From Bacillota bacterium (GTDB lineage Bacteria > Bacillota > Clostridia > Acetivibrionales > DSM-1351): a stretch of 6,727 bases of DNA. The position numbers were made by a program, and so were the translations under genes. The notes below the pieces were generated by a model. It saw only the letters and a program-made list of their open reading frames with translations. It ran no database searches and had not been told where the DNA came from. The stretch is taken from the NCBI GenBank assembly GCA_023436515.1, contig JAEZIV010000023.1, positions 1 to 6,727 on the forward strand. Direction: 5' to 3'. Shown here piece by piece: positions 1 to 6,519 of this stretch (positions are counted from its first letter, which is position 1; every line of letters starts with the position of its first letter).

Positions 1-258
1 GGTTATATTGCCGGAGTCATAAATGGATTCTTCCTAAACTTTAAATGGACCTTCAAAACCAGTACCTTACCTGCTTATAGGCAATTTGTTCGATTTATTA
101 CAGTCTTTTTAATATGTTTTTTCATTCAATTTATACTAGTTATAGTAATGGTTGAATATCTTAGTATTAATGAAAATATAGCCCAGCTAGTAGGTATGGT
201 TATATATTCATTTATTGGCTTTTTACTAAACAAGTATTTTACTTTCAAAGCAAGTTAA
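1..258 (+). CDS. GtrA-like family membrane protein, C-terminal part
   Basis: This is the last 85 codons of a gene that begins before the left edge; the frame is open from base 1 to the TAA at 256-258. The visible protein has two membrane-spanning stretches, about residues 30-51 and 60-77, and two copies of the short motif that GtrA-like proteins carry after a transmembrane helix: NFKWTF at 13-18 and NKYFTF at 77-82, the second just before the C-terminus. GtrA-like proteins are small four-helix membrane proteins linked to synthesis of cell-surface polysaccharides, often proposed to help move polyprenyl-linked sugars across the membrane. The missing N-terminal part should hold the first two helices. 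The family call rests on the duplicated motif and hydrophobicity pattern; the substrate cannot be told. No hairpin terminator is visible after the stop. Confidence 0.82.
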   Translation, partial: GYIAGVINGFFLNFKWTFKTSTLPAYRQFVRFITVFLICFFIQFILVIVMVEYLSINENIAQLVGMVIYSFIGFLLNKYFTFKAS

Positions 259-353
259 TATCTTTCCTGCTAAGGTGTTTTCACTTTTTAAATGTATAAT
301 TAAATTACCTAGATATGCAAATAATAATGTAAACATATTTAGGAGGCTTTATT

Positions 354-650
354 ATGCAGGAAAAAATAGTTGTACTTTTTACTAACTTGCGTGATGCAAA
401 AGCAGCTCGTGAAAAACTAAATGATAAAGGATTTACACTAATAAGCATTAATGCTACTGAGTTTGGCCTATCCAGGTCTTTTCATAACAGGTACAGATAC
501 AGATCCTTTCCGGGAGCGATTTTATCTACTGTTATTAAGATTGAAGCTTATATAGAAATAGGCGACAAGTTGGTAGCAGAAGAGATCATAGAAAAGAGCT
601 TCGGTGTAATCGATTATCTTTTTTTGCAGGATTATACAAAAGCGTATTGA
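354..650 (+). CDS. Hypothetical protein, 98 residues
   Basis: I do not recognise this protein. The gene is credible: an AGGAGG ribosome binding site at 341-346 lies 7 bases before the ATG, and the reading frame is clean to the TGA at 648-650. The protein is small and soluble-looking, with no signal peptide or membrane helix. It starts with a beta strand (KIVVLF, residues 4-9), followed by a helix rich in Ala, Lys and Arg (about 13-24). A basic aromatic patch, FHNRYRYRSF, lies at 43-52, and the C-terminal half alternates strand and helix. The alternating strand-helix pattern would suit a small alpha/beta fold of the ferredoxin-like type, but that is a guess. It lies 95 bases after the GtrA-like gene and 75 bases before the nucleotidyltransferase gene, in the same direction, and may be co-transcribed with the latter. 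Confidence 0.8.
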   Translation: MQEKIVVLFTNLRDAKAAREKLNDKGFTLISINATEFGLSRSFHNRYRYRSFPGAILSTVIKIEAYIEIGDKLVAEEIIEKSFGVIDYLFLQDYTKAY

Positions 651-725
651 ATAATATAATATATTAGCTTCTTGAATATATCATCTTCTTGTATTGCAAA
701 ATTATTACCATTACGGGGTGATTTA

Positions 726-3173
726 ATGAAAGCAATAATTATGGCTGGTGGTGAGGGGTCAAGACTACGCCCATTAACTTGTGATTTGCCAAAGCCCATG
801 GTTCCTATAATTAATAAGCCTGTTATTGAACATACAATTGGCTTGCTCAAGCAATATGGAATTACCGAAATAGGAATAACTCTCATGTTCCATCCGCAGA
901 TAATAAAAGATTATCTTGGCAATGGTAAAAGTCTCGGGGTTGATATTACGTATTTCGTTGAAGATTCACCACTCGGAACCGCCGGAGGACTTAAAGCAGC
1001 AAAGGACTTTTTAGATGAAACCTTTATTGTAATTAGCGGAGACTCTCTAACCAATCTTAACATAAAAAAAGCACTTGACTTCCATATCGAGAAACAGTCC
1101 TTAGCAACAATTGTATTAACTAAGGTAGCTATGCCACTTGAATACGGTGTGGTTTTGACAGGTCCAAATGGTAATATTACCGGATTTCTTGAAAAACCCA
1201 GCTGGGGTGAAGTGTTTAGTGATACTATTAATACCGGTACTTATATCTTGGAACCCACCGTTCTTGACTATATATCATCAGGTCGAAGAACCGACTTTAG
1301 TATGGATATATTCCCTTCTCTTCTAAAAGATAATATGCCTTTATACGGATACATCCTAAATGAATATTGGTGCGATATTGGTGATATACATTCCTATATC
1401 AAGTCACAAAACGATGTGCTGGATGGCTTGGTTGGCACTTTATTTGATGGTACACAGATTAGTGATAATGTATGGGTAGGCCCGGGTACCATTATTGATT
1501 CAACAGCTCAGGTTAATGGCCCCTGCATCATAGGCAGCAACTGCAAGATTGGAAAAGGTACTGTTATTGATAAGTATTGCATTATTGGTAATAATGTCAC
1601 TGTTGAGGATAGTGTATCAGTGAAACGTAGTATCATTTGGAATAATAGTTATATTGAGCATGGCAGTGAACTAAGAGGTGCAGTACTGTGTAACCGGGTT
1701 AACCTAAAGCACTATGTATCGGTATTTGAAAATGCAGTTATAGGCGAAGGATGTAAAATTAACGAACGCTGTATAATTAAGCCCAATGTCAAGATTTGGC
1801 CTGAAAAAACAATAGAACCTTTGGCCATCGTAGATAGAAATATGATTTGGGGTTCAAAGCATGCACACAAGATTTTTGGGCAAAATGGTATATCAGGTAT
1901 TATAAATGTCGATATATCACCTGAATTTGCCACAAGATTAGGTGCTGCATATGGGAGTCAGTTCAAGTTAGGAAGTAGAGTTGTTGTTAGTTCCACCAAC
2001 TCCAACAGTGCAAGAATGTTTAAGCATGCTTTTATATCAGGTATACTTTCTGTTGGTGTGGAAGTTTACAATATGAGCAGTTTGCTTACTCCTATATCTA
2101 GAAATGCCATTGATTTTCTTGCTGTTGAAGGCGGTATACATATCAAAAACGATGCTGATAATCCAAATATTTTGCGTGTAAGCTTTATGAATAAGCATGG
2201 TTGCGTTATAAACCATGTTGAAGAACGCAAAATAGAAAACTCATTTTTCAAGGAAGATTTTAAAAGATGCTCTGCTCAACAGATAAGCAGGCTAAATAAT
2301 ATAACTGATTTTAGTGATTACTATATGCGTTCAGTTATAAATGCTGTTAATATATCCTGTATTAAGGAACGTCGCCCAATAATATGCATATTCTCGCCAT
2401 CGGAATTCGTTATCTCCATCATTGAACCAATGCTCGTTCAAAAAGGCTGTGAAGTAAAATGCTATAATTCACCCTCTTGCACAGAAAAGACATTTATAAA
2501 TGAACAGATTTTAAGCACACAGGCTGAGTTTGGTGCTATAATAGACAAGAATGCAGAAAGTCTGATACTGGTAAACACTGACGGAACAGAAATAAAAGAG
2601 GATTTATTTCAAGCCTTTATTTCGCTTATTGTATTTAAAAGCCTTAATAATTCATATTTTTACCTTCCGATAACGGGTTCAGACGTAATTGAAAGGCTTG
2701 CTAAAAAATACAATTGCCGCACAAAACGTACCAAGAACTACCCCAACGCTGTTATTGAGGAAATTCTTTCAAATACAATGTTTAACAAAAAAGAAGGCCA
2801 GCTTCTTATTGATTTGGGGTTCGATGCTTTTGCGGGATTGGTTAAAATAATAGAATTTATTTGCTGCAACAACACAACAGTTGATGAATTACTTAGTGAA
2901 ATCCCTCCTTTTTATATGAGTAAAAAATGTATTTTTTGCCGATGGGAATTAAAAGGCAAGGTAATGAGAAACATTATTAGCGAACATACGGAGAAAAAGA
3001 TAGAGTTAATTGATGGAATCAAGCTTTATTTAGAGAATGGCTGGGTACTTATTTTACCTGATGCAGATATACCCGCTTTTAGGATTATTGCTGAGAGTGC
3101 TTCGTCAGAGGAGGCAGAAACAATTGCCGACAGGTATTATTCTATAGTAGAATCCATAATTCTTACCAACTGA
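726..3173 (+). CDS. Sugar-nucleotidyltransferase fused to beta-helix and degenerate phosphohexomutase domain (mannose-1-phosphate guanylyltransferase-like)
   Basis: An 815-residue multidomain protein. Residues 1-235 form a nucleotidyltransferase domain that should join a sugar 1-phosphate to an NTP: the nucleotide loop [12 protein letters not shown] (7-18), KPM (23-25), GTAGG (84-88), SGDS (104-107), FLEKP (154-158) and WCDIGD (215-220) are all present. Residues about 245-375 are hexapeptide repeats of a left-handed beta-helix. Residues about 380-815 align by pattern with the phosphohexomutase family (FGQNGISG at 384-391; [10 protein letters not shown] at 763-772), but each catalytic motif is altered: TASHNP is KNDADNP (474-480), the metal loop DGDADR is DKNAES (607-612), GExSGH is not seen, and RPSGTEP is LPDADIP (777-783). 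Proteins of this length and order are commonly annotated as mannose-1-phosphate guanylyltransferase; the real NTP and sugar are not fixed by the sequence. I chose the ATG at 726, with GGGGTG at 715-720 as ribosome binding site, over an in-frame TTG at 672 that adds 18 unlikely residues. Confidence 0.88.
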   Translation: MKAIIMAGGEGSRLRPLTCDLPKPMVPIINKPVIEHTIGLLKQYGITEIGITLMFHPQIIKDYLGNGKSLGVDITYFVEDSPLGTAGGLKAAKDFLDETFIVISGDSLTNLNIKKALDFHIEKQSLATIVLTKVAMPLEYGVVLTGPNGNITGFLEKPSWGEVFSDTINTGTYILEPTVLDYISSGRRTDFSMDIFPSLLKDNMPLYGYILNEYWCDIGDIHSYIKSQNDVLDGLVGTLFDGTQISDNVWVGPGTIIDSTAQVNGPCIIGSNCKIGKGTVIDKYCIIGNNVTVEDSVSVKRSIIWNNSYIEHGSELRGAVLCNRVNLKHYVSVFENAVIGEGCKINERCIIKPNVKIWPEKTIEPLAIVDRNMIWGSKHAHKIFGQNGISGIINVDISPEFATRLGAAYGSQFKLGSRVVVSSTNSNSARMFKHAFISGILSVGVEVYNMSSLLTPISRNAIDFLAVEGGIHIKNDADNPNILRVSFMNKHGCVINHVEERKIENSFFKEDFKRCSAQQISRLNNITDFSDYYMRSVINAVNISCIKERRPIICIFSPSEFVISIIEPMLVQKGCEVKCYNSPSCTEKTFINEQILSTQAEFGAIIDKNAESLILVNTDGTEIKEDLFQAFISLIVFKSLNNSYFYLPITGSDVIERLAKKYNCRTKRTKNYPNAVIEEILSNTMFNKKEGQLLIDLGFDAFAGLVKIIEFICCNNTTVDELLSEIPPFYMSKKCIFCRWELKGKVMRNIISEHTEKKIELIDGIKLYLENGWVLILPDADIPAFRIIAESASSEEAETIADRYYSIVESIILTN

Positions 3174-3194
3174 AAGGAAAATATTAATTTATAT

Positions 3195-4091
3195 ATGAGA
3201 AACGTGATTGCACTAAACAGACATAACGGCAAAAAAATAGACAGAGTAATAAGAGAATTTTTCCCTAATGTCAGTTCAGGTATGCTATATAAAGCCTTGA
3301 GAAAAAAAGATGTAAAAGTCAATGGAAATAGAGTAAAAGAAGATTATATAGTTAATGCTGGAGATTCAATCGATATATATATTATAGACGAGCTTTTACT
3401 TGGTAGAGAGGAGGACGGCTTTTCAATAATTTATGATGATGAAAACCTTATCATTGCAAACAAAGCCGCAGGTCTCCCTGTCCATCCTGACAGAAACCAA
3501 AAAGAGGCGACACTTATAGACAAACTTCAAAAAAAGTTCGGACCCGATGTAGCGCTTTGTCATAGGTTGGACCGAAATACCAGCGGCTTAATTATAGCTG
3601 CCAAAAATCAGCCCTCATTGGATATACTTCTTCAAAAGATTAAAGACAAGGAAATTGAAAAATATTATCAGTGTATTGTTTTGGGGCAAATGGAAAAAAA
3701 TCAGGAAGAGCTTATAGCATATCACGATAAAAATGAGCAAATTAGCAGAGTTTTTATTTCGGATGTTAAAACCTTAGGTTCTCAAAAAATCATAACACGG
3801 TATAAAGTTATTGATACCTTTCAAGACACAAGTCTTCTGGAAGTAGAGCTTATTACCGGGAAAACACATCAAATTAGAGCCCACTTAGCTCATGTAGGGC
3901 ATCCTATAATAGGAGATGGCAAATACGGTACCAACATAATAAATAAGCAGTATTCTGCCAAATGCCAACTTCTTTGTGCATACAAACTAGTATTTAATTT
4001 TTCAACAACAGCTCACCATTTAAATTATCTCAATAATAAAAGCTTTGAAATTAAAGCACCCTTTGATATAAGGTCAATAAAAAAAGGCTGA
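3195..4091 (+). CDS. RluA-family RNA pseudouridine synthase with N-terminal S4 domain
   Basis: A 298-residue enzyme that should convert specific uridines in rRNA or tRNA to pseudouridine. The N-terminal 65 residues look like an S4 RNA-binding domain (SSGMLYKALRKKDVKVNG, 27-44). The catalytic domain has the family signature HRLDRNTSG at 123-131, where Asp126 is the expected nucleophile, and the conserved GKTHQIRAH at 222-230 followed by GHPIIGDGKYG (235-245). Length and layout fit RluC/RluD-type enzymes, but the target base cannot be read from sequence. The gene begins 21 bases after the nucleotidyltransferase gene, so the two are probably co-transcribed. The nearest purine-rich site, AAAGGAAA at 3173-3180, is 14 bases before the ATG, an unusually long gap; no better start is visible (an in-frame GTG at 3204 is further away). 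Transcription should stop at the hairpin overlapping its stop codon. Confidence 0.93.
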   Translation: MRNVIALNRHNGKKIDRVIREFFPNVSSGMLYKALRKKDVKVNGNRVKEDYIVNAGDSIDIYIIDELLLGREEDGFSIIYDDENLIIANKAAGLPVHPDRNQKEATLIDKLQKKFGPDVALCHRLDRNTSGLIIAAKNQPSLDILLQKIKDKEIEKYYQCIVLGQMEKNQEELIAYHDKNEQISRVFISDVKTLGSQKIITRYKVIDTFQDTSLLEVELITGKTHQIRAHLAHVGHPIIGDGKYGTNIINKQYSAKCQLLCAYKLVFNFSTTAHHLNYLNNKSFEIKAPFDIRSIKKG

Positions 4092-4110
4092 GTATAATCA
4101 GCCTTTTTTT
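4079..4110. terminator. Bidirectional rho-independent terminator between convergent genes
   Basis: GGCTGA (4086-4091) pairs perfectly with TCAGCC (4098-4103) around a 6-base loop. The stem is flanked by seven A on the left (4079-4085) and seven T on the right (4104-4110), so either strand yields a hairpin followed by a U tract. It serves both the pseudouridine synthase gene (plus) and the SH3b-CAP gene (minus), and it contains the stop codons of both. Confidence 0.93.
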
Positions 4111-4967
4111 ATAAACATTACTACGAAAATTTTGCCGTATGTGTTGCTATTAACTATACCAATTCCAGTATGGGTAAACTTTCCGTTAAAGAGATTGTTG
4201 CTGCTTTCATCCATCCACGCTTTCAGAGCACCGCTTAATTCAGTGTTTCCTGCTATATTCTCCCCTGCCATTGTAAATTTCACGCCCTCTTTCTTCATCA
4301 TATCAAACGGAGAGCCGTAATAAGGGGAATCGTGTTTAAAGTAGTTATTTCTATCCATGTCAATAGCTTTTAGCCTTGCTACATTGACTAAGTCTGCATC
4401 AAATTTGAGAGCAGCTAGTCCCTTCTTTGTTCTTTCACTATTTATCATATCTAGAAGGCTTTGCTCATCGGGCAAAATTCCGTCTACTGGTTTTTCAACC
4501 TCTTGCTTTATAGTACTCGCTTGCGTTTTTATAGTGGCAGTGTTTTTTGAATTATCGCTGTTTGCTTTATTTGAATCAGAGCTGTTTTGCGTATTCTTTG
4601 AGTCTGATTTAGTATTTTTTTGATCAGCAGGCTTAGCACTTACATTCTGCACTTGGCTTTGAACAGCCTTAACATAATCCTTGCTAATCGCTCCTACTCT
4701 GCCATTTTTTCCATAATACACCGCATACCAGTCACCTAGCTTTCCCATTACTGTGACGGTTTCTCCCTTTTGTAGCTTACAAATAATATCAAAGGTAGTT
4801 GCCGGGCCAGTTCTGAAATTTACATTGCTAGCACTAATAACAGCCTGATTAAAACTAACTGCCTGATAAGCCAATGAGCACTCTACAGCTGAGGCTTGAG
4901 GTATTAGTACCAAGCATAAACTCAATATAATTGTTGTTGTAATAGTTCTTGATATATTCTTCTTCAT
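4098..4967 (-). CDS. Secreted SH3b and CAP (SCP/YkwD-like) domain protein
   Basis: A 289-residue exported protein. Residues 1-27 are a signal peptide: Lys-Lys start, hydrophobic core about 9-22, and likely cleavage after ASA at 25-27. Residues about 45-103 form a bacterial SH3 domain (NVNFRTGPATTFD, 48-60; GDWYAVYYGKNGRVG, 78-92), a type that usually binds cell-wall material. A linker rich in Ser, Asn, Lys, Asp and Thr covers about 104-163. Residues about 166-289 are a CAP domain: LLDMINSERTKKGLAAL (171-187), YFKHDSP (209-215, His212), GENIA (235-239, Glu236) and FTHTGIGIV (264-272). The usual SPxHRxNIL segment is replaced by a shorter DESSNNLF (253-260) with no histidine. The start is firm: AGGAGGGG (4979-4972) is 4 bases before the ATG. 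The role is unknown beyond a cell-surface one; related clostridial and bacillar proteins are linked to the cell wall or spores. Confidence 0.92.
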   Translation of the reverse strand: MKKNISRTITTTIILSLCLVLIPQASAVECSLAYQAVSFNQAVISASNVNFRTGPATTFDIICKLQKGETVTVMGKLGDWYAVYYGKNGRVGAISKDYVKAVQSQVQNVSAKPADQKNTKSDSKNTQNSSDSNKANSDNSKNTATIKTQASTIKQEVEKPVDGILPDEQSLLDMINSERTKKGLAALKFDADLVNVARLKAIDMDRNNYFKHDSPYYGSPFDMMKKEGVKFTMAGENIAGNTELSGALKAWMDESSNNLFNGKFTHTGIGIVNSNTYGKIFVVMFIKKG

Positions 4968-4978
4968 GTAACCCCTCC

Positions 4979-5020
4979 TGTTATATTCATATTATTTCCA
5001 TTTCCGGAATAAATATAACA
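4979..5020. repeat. Imperfect inverted repeat ahead of the SH3b-CAP gene
   Basis: TGTTATATTCAT at 4979-4990 and ATAAATATAACA at 5009-5020 are complementary at 11 of 12 positions, with an 18-base spacer that contains the palindrome TTCCGGAA (5002-5009, its last base shared with the right arm). The repeat abuts the ribosome binding site of the minus-strand SH3b-CAP gene, sharing one base with it (4979). It could be a protein-binding site, or a hairpin in that gene's leader RNA if transcription starts upstream of 5020. No convincing promoter for that gene could be picked in this AT-rich stretch. Confidence 0.55.
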
Positions 5021-5054
5021 ATTTATAGTATGTCTATTTTAATGTTAGGTTACC

Positions 5055-5084
5055 TTGCATATAATCAAGATAGTGTTATATAAT
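5055..5084 (+). promoter_or_regulatory. Candidate sigma-A-type promoter for the 18-codon ORF and ispF
   Basis: TTGCAT at 5055-5060 and TATAAT at 5079-5084 are separated by 18 bases, close to the vegetative consensus (perfect -10, 4 of 6 at -35, one base longer than the ideal spacer). Transcription would begin near 5091, leaving about 20 bases before the small reading frame at 5110 and about 110 bases before ispF. The -10 box overlaps one of the inverted octamers. Confidence 0.55.
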
Positions 5085-5098
5085 AAATCAATATAACA
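5074..5098. repeat. Perfect inverted repeat over the ispF-side promoter
   Basis: TGTTATAT (5074-5081) and ATATAACA (5091-5098) form a perfect 8-base inverted repeat with a 9-base spacer. It covers most of the predicted -10 box and the expected transcription start, which is where a repressor would commonly bind. The same octamer pair recurs at 4979-4986 and 5013-5020 before the divergent gene. The operator role is inferred from symmetry and position only. Confidence 0.5.
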
Positions 5099-5109
5099 AA
5101 GGATGTAGC

Positions 5110-5166
5110 ATGAGAAAGTTTGTAAAATACAGCAACATGGCAATGCAATACTTAATAATAGTTTAA
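5110..5166 (+). CDS. Possible 18-residue small protein or leader peptide upstream of ispF
   Basis: The frame reads MRKFVKYSNMAMQYLIIV and ends at TAA 5164-5166. An AAAGGA ribosome binding site (5098-5103) is 6 bases before the ATG, and the candidate promoter would place the transcript start about 20 bases upstream. The peptide has a basic N-terminus and a hydrophobic C-terminus, as a tiny membrane-associated peptide or the stump of a lost membrane protein might. It ends 36 bases before ispF. No attenuator-like hairpin or run of one amino acid's codons is visible, so a classical attenuation leader is not supported. It is short enough to be a chance frame; the well-placed ribosome binding site is the main argument for it. 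Confidence 0.35.
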   Translation: MRKFVKYSNMAMQYLIIV

Positions 5167-5202
5167 CCAATAAAAATATTAACATTAATAAAGGGATTTA
5201 AT

Positions 5203-5673
5203 ATGAAGGTTGGAATAGGCCAAGATAGTCATAGATTTGAAAACCCCAGCACCAATAAACAGTTTATTTTAGGCGGAGTTATGTTCGAAGGAGTAAAGCC
5301 TCTCGAAGGTAACAGCGATGCTGATGTAGTACTTCATGCGCTTGCAAATGCAATATCAGGCGTTTCATGTGTTAATATTCTGGGGAAAATTAGTGATGAA
5401 ATGTGTCTCAAACAAGGCATTACAGATAGCTCAATGTATGAAAAAGAAGCCCTTAAATATTTAGGTGCTCACAAGATAGTTCATGTATCAATCTCAATAG
5501 AATGTAGCTATCCGAAGATTTCACCTAAAATACCAGAGATGAGAAATGCAATTGCAAGTTTGCTGGATATACCTGATAATTGTGTAGGTATAACGGCTAC
5601 CACTGGGGAAGGTTTGACAGCTTTTGGACAGGGCCTTGGCATACAATCCTTTTGCTGTGTAACAGCAGTATAA
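5203..5673 (+). CDS. ispF: 2-C-methyl-D-erythritol 2,4-cyclodiphosphate synthase, divergent form
   Basis: A 156-residue cytoplasmic enzyme, the usual length for IspF, which cyclises CDP-methylerythritol 2-phosphate and releases CMP in the MEP isoprenoid pathway. The metal site is intact: Asp8 and His10 in GQDSH (6-10) and His45 in SDADVVLHAL (38-47). ECSYPKISPKIPEMR (100-114) matches the nucleotide-side AQAPKM region, and ITATTGEGLTAFGQGLGI (130-147) matches ATTTEKLGFTGRGEGI with Glu136 kept. It departs from the common form in two places: the FPDTDP segment is absent (NILGKISDEMCLKQGITDS, 58-76, stands there), and TTEKLGF is TGEGLTAF. The ATG at 5203 has GGGA at 5193-5196 as ribosome binding site, 6 bases away. 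It is convergent with ispD rather than downstream of it, as in Bacillus. The family call is firm; full activity is inferred. Confidence 0.9.
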   Translation: MKVGIGQDSHRFENPSTNKQFILGGVMFEGVKPLEGNSDADVVLHALANAISGVSCVNILGKISDEMCLKQGITDSSMYEKEALKYLGAHKIVHVSISIECSYPKISPKIPEMRNAIASLLDIPDNCVGITATTGEGLTAFGQGLGIQSFCCVTAV

Positions 5674-5778
5674 ATACATGTTGCATATTTACTCATTTAC
5701 TCTGGATCAGCAGCTTACTTAAGATTTGCAATTTCCTTAAGATTAGAATCATTTGAATGGACCCTAGGATTAGCATAG

Positions 5779-6513
5779 CTAATAGGATTTAGCCTGATTA
5801 TTTAGTATAGCCTCCCCGAAAATCATATCTTCTGGGGTGGTTATTTTTATATTGATGTAGCTGCCTTCCACAATTTTGGCCCTAGTACCCATTCTTTCTA
5901 CAAGCATCAGATCGTCAGTACCAACAAAGCCCTCTTCATCTGCAGCTTGGTGCGCTTCCATTATAGCTGGATAAAAAAAAGCCTGGGGAGTCTGAATACT
6001 CCATAGCTTGCTCCTATCAGGAGTGTGACTAACGAAATTGTTTTCATCTGCAACTTTTAATGTATCCTTAACCTTAACACCAACACCGCATGCTCCAGTT
6101 TCGAAAACAGCATCAATACATGCTTCTATATGTTTGTTGCCGATAAAAGGCCTTGCACCATCATGAATAAGGACAACATCACATTCATCTTCTTGAATGC
6201 TCTTTAGTCCATTAAATACTGAAATCTGACGTTCTGCTCCACCAGCCACTATTTTTTTAACTTTACATAAATTATATTTATCAATGATGTTTTTCTTGCA
6301 GTAGATTATATCTTTTTCATTAATGACTATAATAATACCGTCTACTTTGTCACAGTTTTGAAACGCCATTATTGTCCTAGCTAAGACAGGAATTCCCATC
6401 AACTCAATATATTGCTTATTGATACTAGATTTCATTCTAGAGCCTGAACCAGCTGCTGTAATTATTGCATATACTCTAAAAGCCGAGTTTTTTTCAGGTA
6501 AGATATTAACCAA
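5779..6513 (-). CDS. ispD: 2-C-methyl-D-erythritol 4-phosphate cytidylyltransferase
   Basis: A 244-residue enzyme that joins CTP and methylerythritol 4-phosphate to give CDP-methylerythritol, the third step of the MEP pathway. The nucleotide-binding loop is AAGSGSRM (20-27) with Lys33 in NKQY; other family motifs are GGAERQISVFNGL (91-103), LIHDGARPF (115-123), DTLK (150-153), SIQTPQAF (172-179), TDD (199-201) and NIKITTPED (221-229), with Lys223 in the position of the second catalytic lysine. The gene follows the PIN/TRAM gene after only 6 bases and in the same frame. The only standard start after that gene's TAG is TTG at 6513-6511, giving about 13 extra residues before the usual VYAIITAAG beginning; the purine run AAGGGA (6519-6514) touches the TTG, so the start is uncertain by a few codons. 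Translation is probably coupled to the upstream gene. No clear terminator follows. Confidence 0.95.
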   Translation of the reverse strand: MVNILPEKNSAFRVYAIITAAGSGSRMKSSINKQYIELMGIPVLARTIMAFQNCDKVDGIIIVINEKDIIYCKKNIIDKYNLCKVKKIVAGGAERQISVFNGLKSIQEDECDVVLIHDGARPFIGNKHIEACIDAVFETGACGVGVKVKDTLKVADENNFVSHTPDRSKLWSIQTPQAFFYPAIMEAHQAADEEGFVGTDDLMLVERMGTRAKIVEGSYINIKITTPEDMIFGEAILNNQAKSY

Positions 6514-6519
6514 TCCCTT

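Noticed and set aside
295..300. TATAAT as a -10 box for the 98-residue gene
   Set aside because: The hexamer is perfect, but no -35-like sequence lies 16-19 bases upstream and it is not an extended -10; such hexamers are common in this AT-rich DNA.
672..725. In-frame TTG extension of the nucleotidyltransferase by 18 residues
   Set aside because: The family begins at the MKAIIMAGG segment, the ATG at 726 has a GGGGTG ribosome binding site, and no such site precedes the TTG.
632..886. 84-codon minus-strand open frame over the start of the nucleotidyltransferase gene
   Set aside because: It overlaps strongly conserved codons of the real gene and resembles no protein family.
4357..4623. 88-codon open frame on the plus strand opposite the SH3b-CAP gene
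   Set aside because: It is the mirror of the Ser/Asn/Lys-rich linker and CAP start, has a biased composition rich in Phe, Ser and Leu, and no ribosome binding site.
5653..5667. TGCTGT-GTA-ACAGCA hairpin at the end of ispF as a terminator
   Set aside because: The stem is 6 bases and has no following T run on either strand; it lies within the last codons.
5687..5744. Short direct repeats in the ispF-ispD gap: ATTTACTC twice in tandem (5687-5702) and CTTAAGATT twice (5718-5726, 5736-5744)
   Set aside because: Only two copies each, in AT-rich DNA, with no link to a promoter, element end or array; most simply chance or minor slippage.
5769..5783. ATTAGC-ATA-GCTAAT hairpin at the end of ispD as a terminator
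   Set aside because: Short AT-rich stem with no adjoining U tract on either strand; weak evidence only.
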